A program made the position numbers and the translations under genes. This document shows positions 14,480 to 22,103 of a DNA stretch of 64,000 bases, in pieces (within the stretch, counting starts at the first letter, position 1; every line of letters starts with the position of its first letter). The notes under the pieces were generated by a model. It saw only the letters and a list, made by a program, of their open reading frames with translations, was not told where the DNA came from and made no database searches. The stretch is from Clostridia bacterium (GTDB lineage Bacteria > Bacillota > Clostridia > Oscillospirales > Acutalibacteraceae): NCBI GenBank assembly GCA_017465505.1, contig JAFTWB010000024.1:174733-238732 (forward strand). The letters run 5' to 3'.

Positions 14480-15907
14480 TTAGCCGTTAATCTTCTTGCG
14501 AAGAACTACAACTGCACCAGCAGCCATTGTGAGTACTGCGAGTACTGCGAAGATAGCAACTGTGGAACCTGTGGGAGGTGTATCGTTGCCACCCTGGTTG
14601 GGAGTTGTAGAAGTTGTACCCTTAACATCTGTGGGAACTACAACTACTGTTGTAGCCTCAGCTGTAGCTGTTGTAGCTTCTGCTGTAGCTGTTGTAGCCT
14701 CTGTTGTGGGAGCAACTGTTGTAGGAGCAACTGTTGTGGGAGCAGTTGTTTCTTCCTGAACGAAGAGAGACTCAGTAACTACTACTGCGTCGTTCTTCTG
14801 CTCGCTGTCTGTGAAGTAAGAGTCGCCGTCCTTCTCTGTCATCTCTTCGATTGTAAGAGCGATCTCAGAGTAAGTGTCGTCAACAACTGCGAACTTGATC
14901 TCAACGAGAGTAGCCTCAGTTGTGAAGTCGATACCCTTAACTACAGAAGCATTGAAGTAAACTGTGCCTGCGAGCTCTGTGTTGATGATAGCGGAATCAC
15001 CAAGGTTGGGAGCTACGCAATCAACAACTGTGAGCTTTGCAGCGTCGTAAGAAACGAAGCCCTGAACGTCCTCGATGAGAGCAGGAGTCTTGAGTGTAGC
15101 TGTGTAAACGATCTCCTCGCCTACTGTTACATCATACTCTTTGCCATCAACTACAACGCCGTTGCCCTCTGCAGGAGCAGCTGTTGTCTCAACAGGAGCA
15201 GCAGTTGTCTCAACGGGCTCTGCAACTGTTGTCTCAACGGGAGCAGCTGTTGTCTCAACGGGCTCTGCAACTGTTGTCTCAACAGGAGCAGCTGTTGTCT
15301 CAACGGGCTCTGCAACTGTTGTCTCAACAGGAGCAGCTGTTGTCTCAACGGGCTCTGCAACTGTTGTTTCAACGGGAGCAGCTGTTGTCTCAACAGGCTC
15401 TGCAACTGTTGTTTCAACGGGAGCAGCTGTTGTCTCAACAGGAGCAGCTGTTGTCTCAACGGGAGCAGCTGTTGTTTCCTGTGTAGCGGGCTCAATGATA
15501 TCAAGAAGAGCCTTTGTGCCGTCAAAGCCGATGATAACTGTGGAACCATCAACTGTTACTGTTGCAACAGCGTTAGCACCACCGTACATAGCGTCGCCTT
15601 CGAGGTTGAAGTCGCCGTTATCCCATGCACCGCCGGTTGTAACCTTGAAAGCATACTCACCAGCTGCAACGTTCTCATAAACTTTCTCGTAGATACCCTT
15701 ATCAGCATTGAAGGTCATCTGGTTTGCTGTGTCAGAGGGATCCCAACCTGTACCAGTGTTACCAGCACCGCAAAGCTCAGGAACACCTGCAACAACGTGC
15801 ATTGCACCGTCCTCAAGAGCATTGAAAGAAACGATAGCTACTGTTGTCATTGCCATAACCAGCACTGCTGCGAGAACAACGCTGATTATTTTCTTTGTCT
15901 TAGACAT
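14480..15907 (-). CDS. X25-like starch module, repeat linker and cohesin surface protein (surface gene F)
   Basis: 475 residues from the ATG at 15907 (AAGGAGG upstream); the open frame to 15982 would run through the promoter. Signal peptide, then residues 37-140 resemble the X25/pullulanase-type module (VVAGVPELCG, GTGWDPSDTANQMT, GIYEKVYENVAAGEYAFKV, GGAWDNG). Residues 144-249 are a low-complexity linker built from ETTAAPV and five 15-residue units ETTVAEPVETTAAPV. Residues about 255-375 are a cohesin-like module (YTATLKTPALIEDVQGFV, AGTVYFNASVVKGIDF). A second Thr/Ala linker, TPPTG, hydrophobic span and RKKING finish the protein. Likely a surface scaffold that binds starch and docks enzymes; the long linker would extend it from the wall. 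Confidence 0.83.
   Translation of the reverse strand: MSKTKKIISVVLAAVLVMAMTTVAIVSFNALEDGAMHVVAGVPELCGAGNTGTGWDPSDTANQMTFNADKGIYEKVYENVAAGEYAFKVTTGGAWDNGDFNLEGDAMYGGANAVATVTVDGSTVIIGFDGTKALLDIIEPATQETTAAPVETTAAPVETTAAPVETTVAEPVETTAAPVETTVAEPVETTAAPVETTVAEPVETTAAPVETTVAEPVETTAAPVETTVAEPVETTAAPVETTAAPAEGNGVVVDGKEYDVTVGEEIVYTATLKTPALIEDVQGFVSYDAAKLTVVDCVAPNLGDSAIINTELAGTVYFNASVVKGIDFTTEATLVEIKFAVVDDTYSEIALTIEEMTEKDGDSYFTDSEQKNDAVVVTESLFVQEETTAPTTVAPTTVAPTTEATTATAEATTATAEATTVVVVPTDVKGTTSTTPNQGGNDTPPTGSTVAIFAVLAVLTMAAGAVVVLRKKING
15161..15478 (-). repeat. Coding tandem repeats of the surface gene F linker
   Basis: Five near-identical 45-base units flanked by shorter 21-base units, encoding Pro/Thr/Val/Glu/Ala repeats. 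Unit-to-unit changes are mostly silent third-base changes. Such repeats readily change copy number. Confidence 0.85.
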
Positions 15908-15949
15908 AATATTTTCCTCCTTTAATTTTATGCTTTTATAAGCAATACA

Positions 15950-15978
15950 ATTATAAAACAAGGTTTTATAAAAATCAA
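15950..15978 (-). promoter_or_regulatory. Promoter of surface gene F
   Basis: TTGATT, 17-base spacer, TATAAT on the minus strand, with the GCTTGATTTTT context shared with gene D. Confidence 0.82.
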
Positions 15979-16117
15979 GCACTTTTTCCTATTTTTTTGA
16001 ATAAATCAGCCTATATTTTGCGATTATTTCTGTAAGATATGACAAAATGTAGGATTTGTCTACTATTGTAATATTTTTGTAACCGCCAGATGAACCGTTT
16101 GTTACCTATAAGAGAAA

Positions 16118-16144
16118 AAATCCCCCTCAGAAAGAGGGGGGATT
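16118..16144 (-). terminator. Terminator of the transcarboxylase-like operon
   Basis: Stem TCCCCCTC/GAGGGGGGA with a T-run of seven on the minus strand, six bases past the last stop. Confidence 0.9.
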
Positions 16145-16149
16145 TGAGA

Positions 16150-17550
16150 TTAAACGGGGTAAATTTTCTGCTCGAAATCAAGCATATCGGAGTTAACACC
16201 CAACTGTGCCTCGCGACGCTTCTTGAAGAAGTCAGCGGCTACCTTGGGGAACATTGCGTAGGAGAGAACATCCTCTTCCTGCACAGTGTACTGAGCTGCC
16301 TCAGCCTTGAGCTTTTCAAGCTCAGGAGCAATAAGGTCAGCAGGGCGGCAGTTAACAGGCTCCATATCGCCGATAATCTTCTTTCTGAAGTCGGGGTCAA
16401 TGGGCATAGGAGTTGTACCGTACTTGCCTGCAACCATATCCTTGAACTCGTTGGTGCACATCTTGTATCTTTCCCCTGTAATTACGTTGAACACTGCCTG
16501 AGTACCAACAATCTGAGATGTGGGAGTAACAAGAGGAGGATAGCCTGAGTCCTCACGAACTCTGGGAACTTCCATAAGAACCTCGGTAAGCTGGTCTTCC
16601 TTACCTGCCTGCTTAAGCTGAGAAAGAAGGTTTGAAAGCATACCGCCGGGCACCTGATAAATAAGTGCGTTTGCGTCTGTGGCAAGCATTTTGGGGTCTA
16701 AAAGACCTGACTTGATGTACTTGTCACGGAGAGTCATAAAGTAATCTCTTACTTTTGTAAGAGCTACAAGGTCAATGCCTGTGTCATACTCGCTGCCTGC
16801 AAGTGCGGCTACCATAGACTCGGTAGGAGCGTGAGATGTGCCAAGAGCGAGAGGGCTTATGGCGGTGTCAATCATATCTGCACCTGCCTCGATACCCTTT
16901 AAAAGACACATTGAAGCAAGACCTGATGTATAGTGAGTGTGAACCTGTAAGGGCAGGTCAACTTCCTTTTTAATTGCCTTAACAAGCTTTTCGGTGTTGT
17001 AAGGAGTAAGGAGAGCCGCCATATCCTTGATACAGATGGTGTCTGCACCTGCGTCAGCAATACGCTTTGCGTACTCAACGTAGTATTCGTCGGTGAAAAC
17101 AGGGCCTGTGGTGTAGCTGATGGCCACCTGGACCTCTGCCTTCTCCTTTTTGGCGGCATTTATTGCACTCTTAAGATTCTTGATGTCGTTAAGTGCATCG
17201 AAAATTCTTAAGATATCAATACCGTTTGCAACGGAACGCTGAACAAAATACTCAAGAACATCGTCAGCATAGTGACGATAGCCCAGCATATTCTGACCAC
17301 GGAACAACATCTGAAGCTTTGTGTTGGGACAATTGTCACGGATAGTGCGAAGTCTCTGCCAGGGGTCTTCGTTAAGAAAACGCAGGCAGGAGTCAAATGT
17401 AGCACCACCCCAGCATTCCAGTGAATAGAAGCCGATTTTATCAAGCTCGGGAAGAATGGGAAGCATTTCATCCAGAGTCATACGAGTTGCCAGAAGGGAC
17501 TGATGAGCGTCTCTTAAGGCAGTTTCGGTAATTTTAATCTTCTTAGCCAT
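16150..17550 (-). CDS. oadA: Oxaloacetate decarboxylase alpha / transcarboxylase 5S-like subunit
   Basis: 466 residues. The carboxyltransferase TIM barrel begins ITETALRDAHQSLLATRM with the metal-binding Asp of LRDAHQS; the other metal ligands are in QVHTHYTSG and the catalytic lysine in DTICIKDMAALL. A helical C-terminal PYC_OADA domain follows (ALIYQVPGGMLSNLLSQL). There is no fused biotinyl domain, as in transcarboxylase 5S; the carrier is the next gene upstream. The protein moves CO2 between carboxybiotin and pyruvate/oxaloacetate. AAGGAG precedes the ATG. It is last in a three-gene operon with no OadB sodium pump. Confidence 0.92.
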   Translation of the reverse strand: MAKKIKITETALRDAHQSLLATRMTLDEMLPILPELDKIGFYSLECWGGATFDSCLRFLNEDPWQRLRTIRDNCPNTKLQMLFRGQNMLGYRHYADDVLEYFVQRSVANGIDILRIFDALNDIKNLKSAINAAKKEKAEVQVAISYTTGPVFTDEYYVEYAKRIADAGADTICIKDMAALLTPYNTEKLVKAIKKEVDLPLQVHTHYTSGLASMCLLKGIEAGADMIDTAISPLALGTSHAPTESMVAALAGSEYDTGIDLVALTKVRDYFMTLRDKYIKSGLLDPKMLATDANALIYQVPGGMLSNLLSQLKQAGKEDQLTEVLMEVPRVREDSGYPPLVTPTSQIVGTQAVFNVITGERYKMCTNEFKDMVAGKYGTTPMPIDPDFRKKIIGDMEPVNCRPADLIAPELEKLKAEAAQYTVQEEDVLSYAMFPKVAADFFKKRREAQLGVNSDMLDFEQKIYPV

Positions 17551-17560
17551 AATGTACTCC

Positions 17561-17956
17561 TTATGCGAGAGTTACAAGAGTTGCACCTGTTTCAACAGTA
17601 GCACCATTTGAAACATCAACACTGGAAACTGTACCGTCCTGGGGAGCAGGAATTTCGTTTTCCATCTTCATAGCCTCTAAAACAGCAACTGTGTCGCCCT
17701 TCTTAACCTGCTGACCAACAGAAACCTTAACGGAAAGGATTGTGCCGGGCATAGGAGCGGCTACTTTTACAGAGCCCTGTGTGCCTGCAGGCTTTGCAGC
17801 AGGTGCAGCAGCTGCGGCAGGAGCAGGAGCCGCTGCAGGTGCAGGTGCTGCAGCAGGTGCAGGAGCAGCAGTACGAACAGGAGCAGAGCCGCCTGCAACC
17901 TCTTCAACCTGAACATCATAGGAAACGCCGTTTACTGTGATAATAAGATTTTTCAT
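17561..17956 (-). CDS. Biotin carboxyl carrier protein (1.3S-like)
   Basis: 131 residues. Short N-terminal strand-rich segment, an Ala/Pro linker at about residues 25-57, then a biotinyl domain with EAMKMENEI; Lys97 is the expected biotin attachment site. It carries activated CO2 between the two carboxyltransferases encoded on either side. CGGAGG precedes the ATG, and it ends 10 bases before the oadA-like start, so translation of the operon is compact. Confidence 0.92.
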   Translation of the reverse strand: MKNLIITVNGVSYDVQVEEVAGGSAPVRTAAPAPAAAPAPAAAPAPAAAAAPAAKPAGTQGSVKVAAPMPGTILSVKVSVGQQVKKGDTVAVLEAMKMENEIPAPQDGTVSSVDVSNGATVETGATLVTLA

Positions 17957-17977
17957 TTTATTTTACCTCCGTTTTAA

Positions 17978-19243
17978 TTAAAGGGTTGTGTGCTTTTTGG
18001 GAAGAGCAGTTTCACGCTTGGAAGAAAGAATATCCAGAGCACTTGTAAGTCTTGCTCTTAAATCAGCAGTTGCTACGCAGTCGTTGATAAAACCGTACTG
18101 AGCGGCATTTTTTGCAGAAAGCTCTGTGCCGATAAATTCCTCAATGAGCTTGTCCTGCTCTGCTACAGGGATACTGAGCTTGTCCCCAAGCATAATGTAT
18201 GCGGCAGCTTCGGGCTTAACAGGAGAAATAACCGCACCCTCAAGAGCAAAAGAAGCGTCTGCGTTACCTACTGTTGCAAGGTAAACCGCACCAACTGCCT
18301 TGCCTGTGATAACTGCAATCTTGGGAGCAGTCGCCTCACTGTAAGCAGAGAGAACCTTCTTTGCACCGCCTACGCACTTAAATCCTGAAGCGTCAACTGC
18401 GGTAACAACGGGAATGGAGAAAGCGTCACAGAACTTAACGAATTTTGTGATTTTCTTTACGTCGTCTTTTTCCAGAGTTTTGCCTTCTGTCTTGACAACG
18501 CCCACAACATTACCCTCAAGGCGGGCAAAGTAAACTGAGCTTGCCTCACTGCCACTCCAGAGTTCAAGGGTTGTGTTTGCGTCAAAAGCAGACATAAAAT
18601 CAGTTGCTTCATTTACCTCAACTTCAAGAGCTGAAGGAGTGAGAGCAAGATTGTTGGAAGGCAGATATGTAACAAGTGCCTTTGCGGCCTCAATAGCAGC
18701 GGCCTCGTCCTTTTCGCAGATAGCACCGCAGCAGCAGGGCTTTGCAGTGGGCTCAAGTGCAATAACTGCGTCCTCTGTTCTGATAACAAAGTCAGCATTT
18801 GCTGCAAGAAGTGCGGTTGTGCCTACGCAGTTACCTAAAACTACGGAAATCTGAGGAACAACGCCTGAAAGCTTTGAAGAAAGGGAGAGAAGCTTTCCGA
18901 GAGCGTCCAAGAGCATATTACCCTGAGCAAGTCTTGCACCCTTGCTGTTGTAAAAACCAACAACAGGAGCACCGATTTTCAGTGCCAGCTCGTAGATGTA
19001 AGTAAGCTTCTTTGCCTGGGCAACGCTCATTGCACCGTCAGCCTCGGTAACATCCTGACAGAAAGCACAAACTGCCATACCGTCAACATAGCCGTAACCG
19101 CAAACCGCCTCGGCAAGAGATTGGTCGCCAAAGCCTGCATTTACCTCGGTAAATACACCGCCGTCGAAAAACTGTGCAAGGGTGGCAACTGCCTTATTCT
19201 CGGCAGAGCGAGCCTTGATTTCGTTATTATTTTCAATGCTCAT
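17978..19243 (-). CDS. Divergent acyl-CoA carboxyltransferase (12S/MmdA-like)
   Basis: 421 residues, shorter than the usual 500-520. Two crotonase-like halves are recognisable: SKGARLAQGNMLLD matches the SGGARIQEG region of acyl-CoA carboxyltransferases, and DASGFKCVGGAKKVLSAYSEATAPKIAVIT matches the second-half motif. The second oxyanion segment reads GKAVGAVYLAT where family members usually have a GGAY motif, so the acyl-CoA specificity or even activity may be altered. The N-terminal region is shortened. It leads the operon, has a consensus promoter, and with the two downstream subunits would form a transcarboxylase-type complex. It could also be a decarboxylase subunit lacking a membrane partner. 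Confidence 0.78.
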   Translation of the reverse strand: MSIENNNEIKARSAENKAVATLAQFFDGGVFTEVNAGFGDQSLAEAVCGYGYVDGMAVCAFCQDVTEADGAMSVAQAKKLTYIYELALKIGAPVVGFYNSKGARLAQGNMLLDALGKLLSLSSKLSGVVPQISVVLGNCVGTTALLAANADFVIRTEDAVIALEPTAKPCCCGAICEKDEAAAIEAAKALVTYLPSNNLALTPSALEVEVNEATDFMSAFDANTTLELWSGSEASSVYFARLEGNVVGVVKTEGKTLEKDDVKKITKFVKFCDAFSIPVVTAVDASGFKCVGGAKKVLSAYSEATAPKIAVITGKAVGAVYLATVGNADASFALEGAVISPVKPEAAAYIMLGDKLSIPVAEQDKLIEEFIGTELSAKNAAQYGFINDCVATADLRARLTSALDILSSKRETALPKKHTTL

Positions 19244-19288
19244 AAGTAACCTCCGTTAGAGTATGAATTAAGCATAAATCCAAATTGT

Positions 19289-19317
19289 ATTATACTATCA
19301 TTTTTATGTCTTTACAA
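19289..19317 (-). promoter_or_regulatory. Promoter of the transcarboxylase-like operon
   Basis: TTGTAA, 17-base spacer, TATAAT on the minus strand. Confidence 0.8.
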
Positions 19318-19334
19318 GTCACTTTACAGGATTT

Positions 19335-19763
19335 TTACAATGATTTTGAATCTTTTTCAGCGTTACAGCAACAAGTGTTTGAAAAAATCTTGTTAAGGTA
19401 AAGAACAAGGTATTCGCCGCTCTTTATAAACTCAAACTTTTTCAGAATATCAAAGTAAGCCTTGTCCCCTACGCACAAAGACCAGCAGTCCTTGTTAAAG
19501 GCATAGGAGCCTGCGGCACGGATTAAAATTTCCACAAGTCCCAGCTCGTTAACAGTAAGAGGGGTATACTCTTTACCCTCTTCTCTTTTAAGAGACTTGT
19601 TGATGTCAAGGCTCATTTCAAGAATCTCATAGCTTGATTTAAAAGGAGCCAGAGCAATATAGCCTATCTCCTTGTCCTCCTCACGCATAATGAGGTAAGC
19701 GGCATTTTCTCTGCCGTACTGATTTATCAGTGAGGGGTTATCTGTGGGTTTTACTGTAATCAT
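19335..19763 (-). CDS. Hypothetical GNAT-like protein
   Basis: 142 residues with good ribosome binding site (AAGGTGAT), 4 bases after the rluB stop, so it is the last gene of that operon. Sequence features: N-terminal AAYLIMREEDKEIGYIALAPF, then a helix beginning GLVEILIRAAGSYAFNKDC and a final strand with FIKSGEYLVLYLNKIF. This strand/helix order resembles a degenerate acetyltransferase fold but the acetyl-CoA binding loop is absent. The C-terminus has a CCC cluster. Function unknown. Confidence 0.65.
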   Translation of the reverse strand: MITVKPTDNPSLINQYGRENAAYLIMREEDKEIGYIALAPFKSSYEILEMSLDINKSLKREEGKEYTPLTVNELGLVEILIRAAGSYAFNKDCWSLCVGDKAYFDILKKFEFIKSGEYLVLYLNKIFSNTCCCNAEKDSKSL

Positions 19764-19767
19764 TTTA

Positions 19768-20511
19768 TCACCTTATATGTCTTGAGGGATTGGGGTCGGC
19801 AGTGAGCTTTTTCACTTCATCGGCAGTAAGGTCACGCCAGTCGCCCTGTTTGAGCATACCCAGCTTAACCTGACCAATTGCAACTCTCTTAAGACGGGCA
19901 ACCTCAAGCCCCAGCATTTCGCACATACGACGAATCTGACGGTTTCTGCCTTCTCTTAAAACGATTTCAAGAACTGTCCTGCCCTCTTCCTTTTTTACAA
20001 CTCTTACTTCAGCAGGAGCAGTTTTTCTGCCGTCCAGCATCATACCTGTTTCAAAGGTAACAATCTGCTCTTCGGTAATAGAGGGGCGGATGGTTACACG
20101 ATAAACCTTATAGATGTCCTTTTTAGGATGGGTAATAAGGTTTGCAAACTCGCCATCGTTGGTAAAAAGAAGCATACCTTCGCTATCCTTATCAAGTCTG
20201 CCTACGGGATAAACTCTCTCGGGAATATCCTTGATAAGCTCCGCAACACATCTTCTGCCTCTCTCGTCGCTCATTGTGGTAATAAAACCTCTGGGCTTGT
20301 GAAGCATAATGTAGCGGTGCTTTGGCTTAGCGGCGGCAGTGACACGCTTGCCGTTTACAAAAACTTTGTCCTTGTAAGGGTCAACCTTGTCGCCAATCTG
20401 TGCAATTTTTCCGTTCACCTTAACAGAGCCTGCGTTAATAAGCTCCTCGCTCTTTCGTCTGGAGGCAACTCCGCAGTCTGCAAGCATTTTCTGAAGTCTA
20501 ACTAATGCCAT
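19768..20511 (-). CDS. rluB: Pseudouridine synthase, RluB type
   Basis: 247 residues. S4 RNA-binding domain at the start (RLQKMLADCGVASRRKSEELI), then the catalytic domain with VYPVGRLDKDSEGMLLFTNDG containing the active-site Asp, and the RluB/RsuA-type GRNRQIRRMCEMLG. The enzyme converts a uridine of 23S rRNA domain V to pseudouridine. It starts 5 bases after dacF and follows the conserved Firmicutes order scpA-scpB-...-dacF-rluB. Confidence 0.93.
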   Translation of the reverse strand: MALVRLQKMLADCGVASRRKSEELINAGSVKVNGKIAQIGDKVDPYKDKVFVNGKRVTAAAKPKHRYIMLHKPRGFITTMSDERGRRCVAELIKDIPERVYPVGRLDKDSEGMLLFTNDGEFANLITHPKKDIYKVYRVTIRPSITEEQIVTFETGMMLDGRKTAPAEVRVVKKEEGRTVLEIVLREGRNRQIRRMCEMLGLEVARLKRVAIGQVKLGMLKQGDWRDLTADEVKKLTADPNPSRHIR

Positions 20512-20516
20512 ATTTT

Positions 20517-21638
20517 TCAGTCCCTATTAAATATTGCCCTTATAAACCGAGTAAAAAAGTTCGGCGAGGGCTTTTCCGTGACGGTACTGCTTGCTGTTAT
20601 TCTTACCTCAGCAAGCTCTTTGCCGTCAAGAGTGTATGTGATTTTGCCTACCCTGTCCCCTGCTTTTACGGGAGCAAAGACAAAGTCAGGCAAATAAATC
20701 TGCTTTTTTATTTCTTTTATGCGGTTTGCAGGTACAAAAACCGCCACCGCTTCGTCTGCACTTGCGTATAAAAATTCCTGCTCTGCACCTGAAAGCTTCA
20801 CCTTAAAGCTTTCATTTCTGTCGTCAAAGGCGACTTGGGTGTAAAGGGAGAATCCGTACTCATAGAGAGCCTTATGGTCAGCCCAATCATCGGGAGCGTT
20901 TAAGGTTACGGCAATAAGATTCACGCCGTCCTTTCGGGCTGATGAAACCAGACATCTGCCTGCTTTTTGGGTATACCCTGTCTTACCGCCTGTGCAGTAA
21001 GAGTAGTTTCTTAAAAGGCGGTTATGATTTAAGTAAGTGCTCACCTTATTTTCGGGATAAACAAACTCCACCGTTTTCTCTGTGCAGGCAGTAAGAGAAG
21101 CAAAGCTCTCGTTTTTCAGAGCCTGTGCCATTAAAAGTGCCATATCATAGGCCGAGGAGTAATGATTATCGTCGTCAAGTCCGCTGGGAGTGACAAAGCT
21201 TGTGTTTTTCATCCCGATTTCTTCCGCTCTCAGATTCATAAGCCTTGAAAAATTTTCAAAGCTTTTTCCAATATGTAAGGCGGCGGCATTGGCGGCGTCG
21301 TTGCCCGAGGACATCATCATCCCCGTGGCAAGGTCAGATAGCCTGAGCTTATCTCCGACTTTAAGGTACATTGAGCTGCCTTCTGCTATCATTTTCTCGG
21401 TAAAGGTCACAACCTCATTTTTCTTTTCTGCCTGCTCCAAAGTCAGAAGGGTGGTCATAATCTTGGTTGTGCTCGCCATTTTCATTTTTTCATTTTCGTT
21501 TTTGGCACAGAGCACCACCCCTGTGTCTGCGTCCATAAGAATGTGAGCCTGAGCAGAAGTGCCAAGAGCCTCGACATTTATACCAAAGAAACAAAAAACA
21601 AAAGAAAAGCAAAGAATAAAAGAAACCGTCTTTTTCAT
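20517..21638 (-). CDS. dacF: D-alanyl-D-alanine carboxypeptidase
   Basis: 373 residues with signal peptide. The three serine-DD-peptidase motifs are in order: STTK (Ser about 56), SGN in MMSSGNDAA, and KTGYT. A C-terminal beta domain follows (PBP5_C-like) and a terminal TRFIRAIF amphipathic helix that would hold the protein on the outer membrane face. It trims the terminal D-Ala of peptidoglycan stem peptides; position next to ytfJ and scpAB suggests the sporulation-associated DacF group. The ribosome binding site AGGGGTG lies inside the 3' arm of a hairpin (21643-21671), so translation may be controlled by that structure. Confidence 0.9.
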   Translation of the reverse strand: MKKTVSFILCFSFVFCFFGINVEALGTSAQAHILMDADTGVVLCAKNENEKMKMASTTKIMTTLLTLEQAEKKNEVVTFTEKMIAEGSSMYLKVGDKLRLSDLATGMMMSSGNDAANAAALHIGKSFENFSRLMNLRAEEIGMKNTSFVTPSGLDDDNHYSSAYDMALLMAQALKNESFASLTACTEKTVEFVYPENKVSTYLNHNRLLRNYSYCTGGKTGYTQKAGRCLVSSARKDGVNLIAVTLNAPDDWADHKALYEYGFSLYTQVAFDDRNESFKVKLSGAEQEFLYASADEAVAVFVPANRIKEIKKQIYLPDFVFAPVKAGDRVGKITYTLDGKELAEVRITASSTVTEKPSPNFFTRFIRAIFNRD

Positions 21639-21642
21639 AAAA

Positions 21643-21671
21643 ACACCCCTGTAAAATCTATGCAGGGGTGT
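21643..21671 (-). terminator. Hairpin covering the dacF ribosome binding site
   Basis: Stem ACACCCCTG/CAGGGGTGT; on the minus strand it is followed by TTTTT directly before the dacF ATG. It looks like an intrinsic terminator for ytfJ and at the same time sequesters the dacF Shine-Dalgarno sequence. Confidence 0.7.
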
Positions 21672-21683
21672 ATTATTTATTAC

Positions 21684-22103
21684 TTAAAAAATCTCGTCGT
21701 CTGCGATTTCTGCAGGTTCATTACTTTCCTTCTTATCCTTGGAGAAAAGCTCCTTAACCTTGTCAAACATCTCGGGAACCATACCAACGATTCTGTCCAC
21801 AGGGCCGTCGTACTTGTCAACAGAAATAAACTTCACGTCGCCCTTGTAAATGGAAAGAAAGCCTACGGGACGGATAGTAACACCTGCACCACTGCCGCCG
21901 CCGAAAGCAGGCTGAGCGTTTGCAGTCTTGGGACGGATGTCAGAGCCGCCTGAAGCAAAGCCGTAGCTTACCTTTGACACAGGGATAATAACTGTGCCGT
22001 CGGGAGATGTGATAGGATTGCCGATAATGGTGTTAACATCCACCATCTGCTTGATTTTTTCTAAAGTTGTGTCCATAAGTCCGTTAATGGGATGGTCGCT
22101 CAT
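21684..22103 (-). CDS. ytfJ: GerW/YtfJ family sporulation protein
   Basis: 139 residues. Characteristic opening HPINGLMDTTLEKIKQMVDVNTIIGNP, then a Gly-rich segment FGGGSGAGVTIRPVGFL. YtfJ (GerW) is a forespore protein needed for proper germination in Bacillus. It overlaps the end of the upstream DUF2953 gene by four bases, so the two are translationally coupled. The C-terminal tail is Lys/Glu-rich. Confidence 0.92.
   Translation of the reverse strand: MSDHPINGLMDTTLEKIKQMVDVNTIIGNPITSPDGTVIIPVSKVSYGFASGGSDIRPKTANAQPAFGGGSGAGVTIRPVGFLSIYKGDVKFISVDKYDGPVDRIVGMVPEMFDKVKELFSKDKKESNEPAEIADDEIF

Noticed and set aside
15161-15478. CRISPR-like appearance of regularly spaced repeats
   Set aside because: Units are contiguous, in phase with codons and inside a gene; there are no unique spacers or cas genes.
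15141-15680. Plus-strand open frames with VVSTGAA or QLLSQREQ repeats
   Set aside because: They are shadow frames of the 45-base linker repeats in surface gene F.
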